From an uncultured euryarchaeote (GTDB lineage: Archaea; Thermoplasmatota; Poseidoniia; Poseidoniales; Thalassarchaeaceae): a stretch of DNA of 23,377 nucleotides. The position numbers and the translations under genes were made by a program. The notes under the pieces are model-generated. The model searched no databases and had not been told where the DNA came from. It saw nothing but the letters and a program-made list of their open reading frames with translations. Positions within the stretch are counted from its first letter, which is position 1. Every line of letters begins with the position of its first letter. Shown here piece after piece: positions 23,049 to 23,377 of the stretch. Location of the stretch: contig CALCEF010000023.1 of NCBI GenBank assembly GCA_937901365.1, positions 1-23,377 of the forward strand, given 5' to 3'.

Positions 23049-23377
23049 GTGGACATGGACACAATTGTTGAGAAGTGGTTCTCAACAAGGGAACAAAAAA
23101 TCACTTGGAGCATTTCACTCGCCTTCTTCGTCATATTCCCTCTTTACTTTGCCAACATTGGTTCCTTCCTACCTGATGGTGCGATGATTAGCGGTGGTTC
23201 TGGTGTGTCTGGAGACTGGGATGTCACCTTTGAGGAGACAGATATTGCAACCTCAGAATCTACCGAATTTCTGATGGATGGGGAAGAGTACATCTTTGAA
23301 TTCACTTTTACCGATACAGTTCCCAATCTAGCATATGTCGAAATTACTGTATCTCATGATGAAACTGATGAAGGGGG
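23049..23377 (+). CDS. membrane-anchored protein, 3' end cut by window edge, function unknown
   Basis: The frame is open to the right edge. It begins MDMDTIVEKWFSTREQKITWSISLAFFVIFPLYFANIGSF, a short cytoplasmic segment and one transmembrane helix. A polar domain (WDVTFEETDIATSESTEFLMDGEEYIFEFTFTDTVPN) follows and reads as a beta-rich extracellular part. The visible part has 109 residues. GTG 23049 is seven bases after a GAGG (23038-23041), while ATG 23055 two codons later is the alternative start. No family is recognised. The layout (N-terminal anchor, then an acidic extracellular domain) resembles the small membrane gene at 7683. Confidence 0.6.
   Translation, partial: MDMDTIVEKWFSTREQKITWSISLAFFVIFPLYFANIGSFLPDGAMISGGSGVSGDWDVTFEETDIATSESTEFLMDGEEYIFEFTFTDTVPNLAYVEITVSHDETDEG

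Overview
The window looks like a chromosomal segment of a Marine Group II euryarchaeon (Candidatus Poseidoniales) or a close relative. This is an inference with three supports. First, the archaeal gene order ftsZ - secE (Sss1) - spt5/nusG - uL11 - uL1 - uL10(P0) - P1/L12 is present, including the acidic P-stalk tails. Second, several genes have archaeal-type GGAGGTGA ribosome binding sites. Third, there are giant membrane-anchored surface proteins with fibronectin-like modules or thrombospondin-type-3 repeats. Base composition is near 48% G+C by eye, and genes are packed end to end.

Layout. Bases 1-4096 (minus strand) hold a large RND/MMPL-type exporter, cut by the left edge, downstream of a DnaJ-like cochaperone. 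Bases 4171-9405 (plus strand) form a tight six-gene run: an MtaD-type adenosine-derivative deaminase, a lipoprotein PI-PLC-like phospholipase, a CAX-type Ca2+/H+ antiporter, a small membrane protein of unknown function, an AK6/Fap7-like NTPase and a CDP-alcohol phosphatidyltransferase. A perfect palindrome closes the run. Bases 9494-13539 (plus) hold a 1,074-residue type I surface protein with a highly charged cytoplasmic tail, followed by a helical protein of unknown function. A second giant surface protein (minus, 13540-17121) has a beta-propeller, calcium-binding repeats, a transmembrane segment and a cytoplasmic zinc ribbon. It converges on the helical gene with no spacer and diverges from ftsZ.

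Bases 17288-22247 (plus) are the cell-division, secretion, transcription-elongation and ribosomal-stalk cluster. This is the part that most deserves a second look. The Spt5 protein carries an acidic N-terminus and a Nudix-fold domain with a degenerate Nudix box, placed before the usual NGN and KOW domains. The uL11 gene encodes only the C-terminal RNA-binding half of the protein. A hairpin with an asymmetric internal loop, resembling known uL1 targets, abuts the uL1 ribosome binding site. uL10 appears to start at a non-AUG codon overlapping the uL1 stop.

Downstream of L12, bases 22285-22417 can fold into a compact multi-hairpin RNA of about 120-130 nt closed by a 14-bp stem and followed by a T-rich tract. 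I could not assign it to a known family. Two further genes of unknown function end the window, the last one cut by the right edge. No tRNA, rRNA, CRISPR array or insertion sequence was recognised, and no gene-free stretch exceeds 300 bases.
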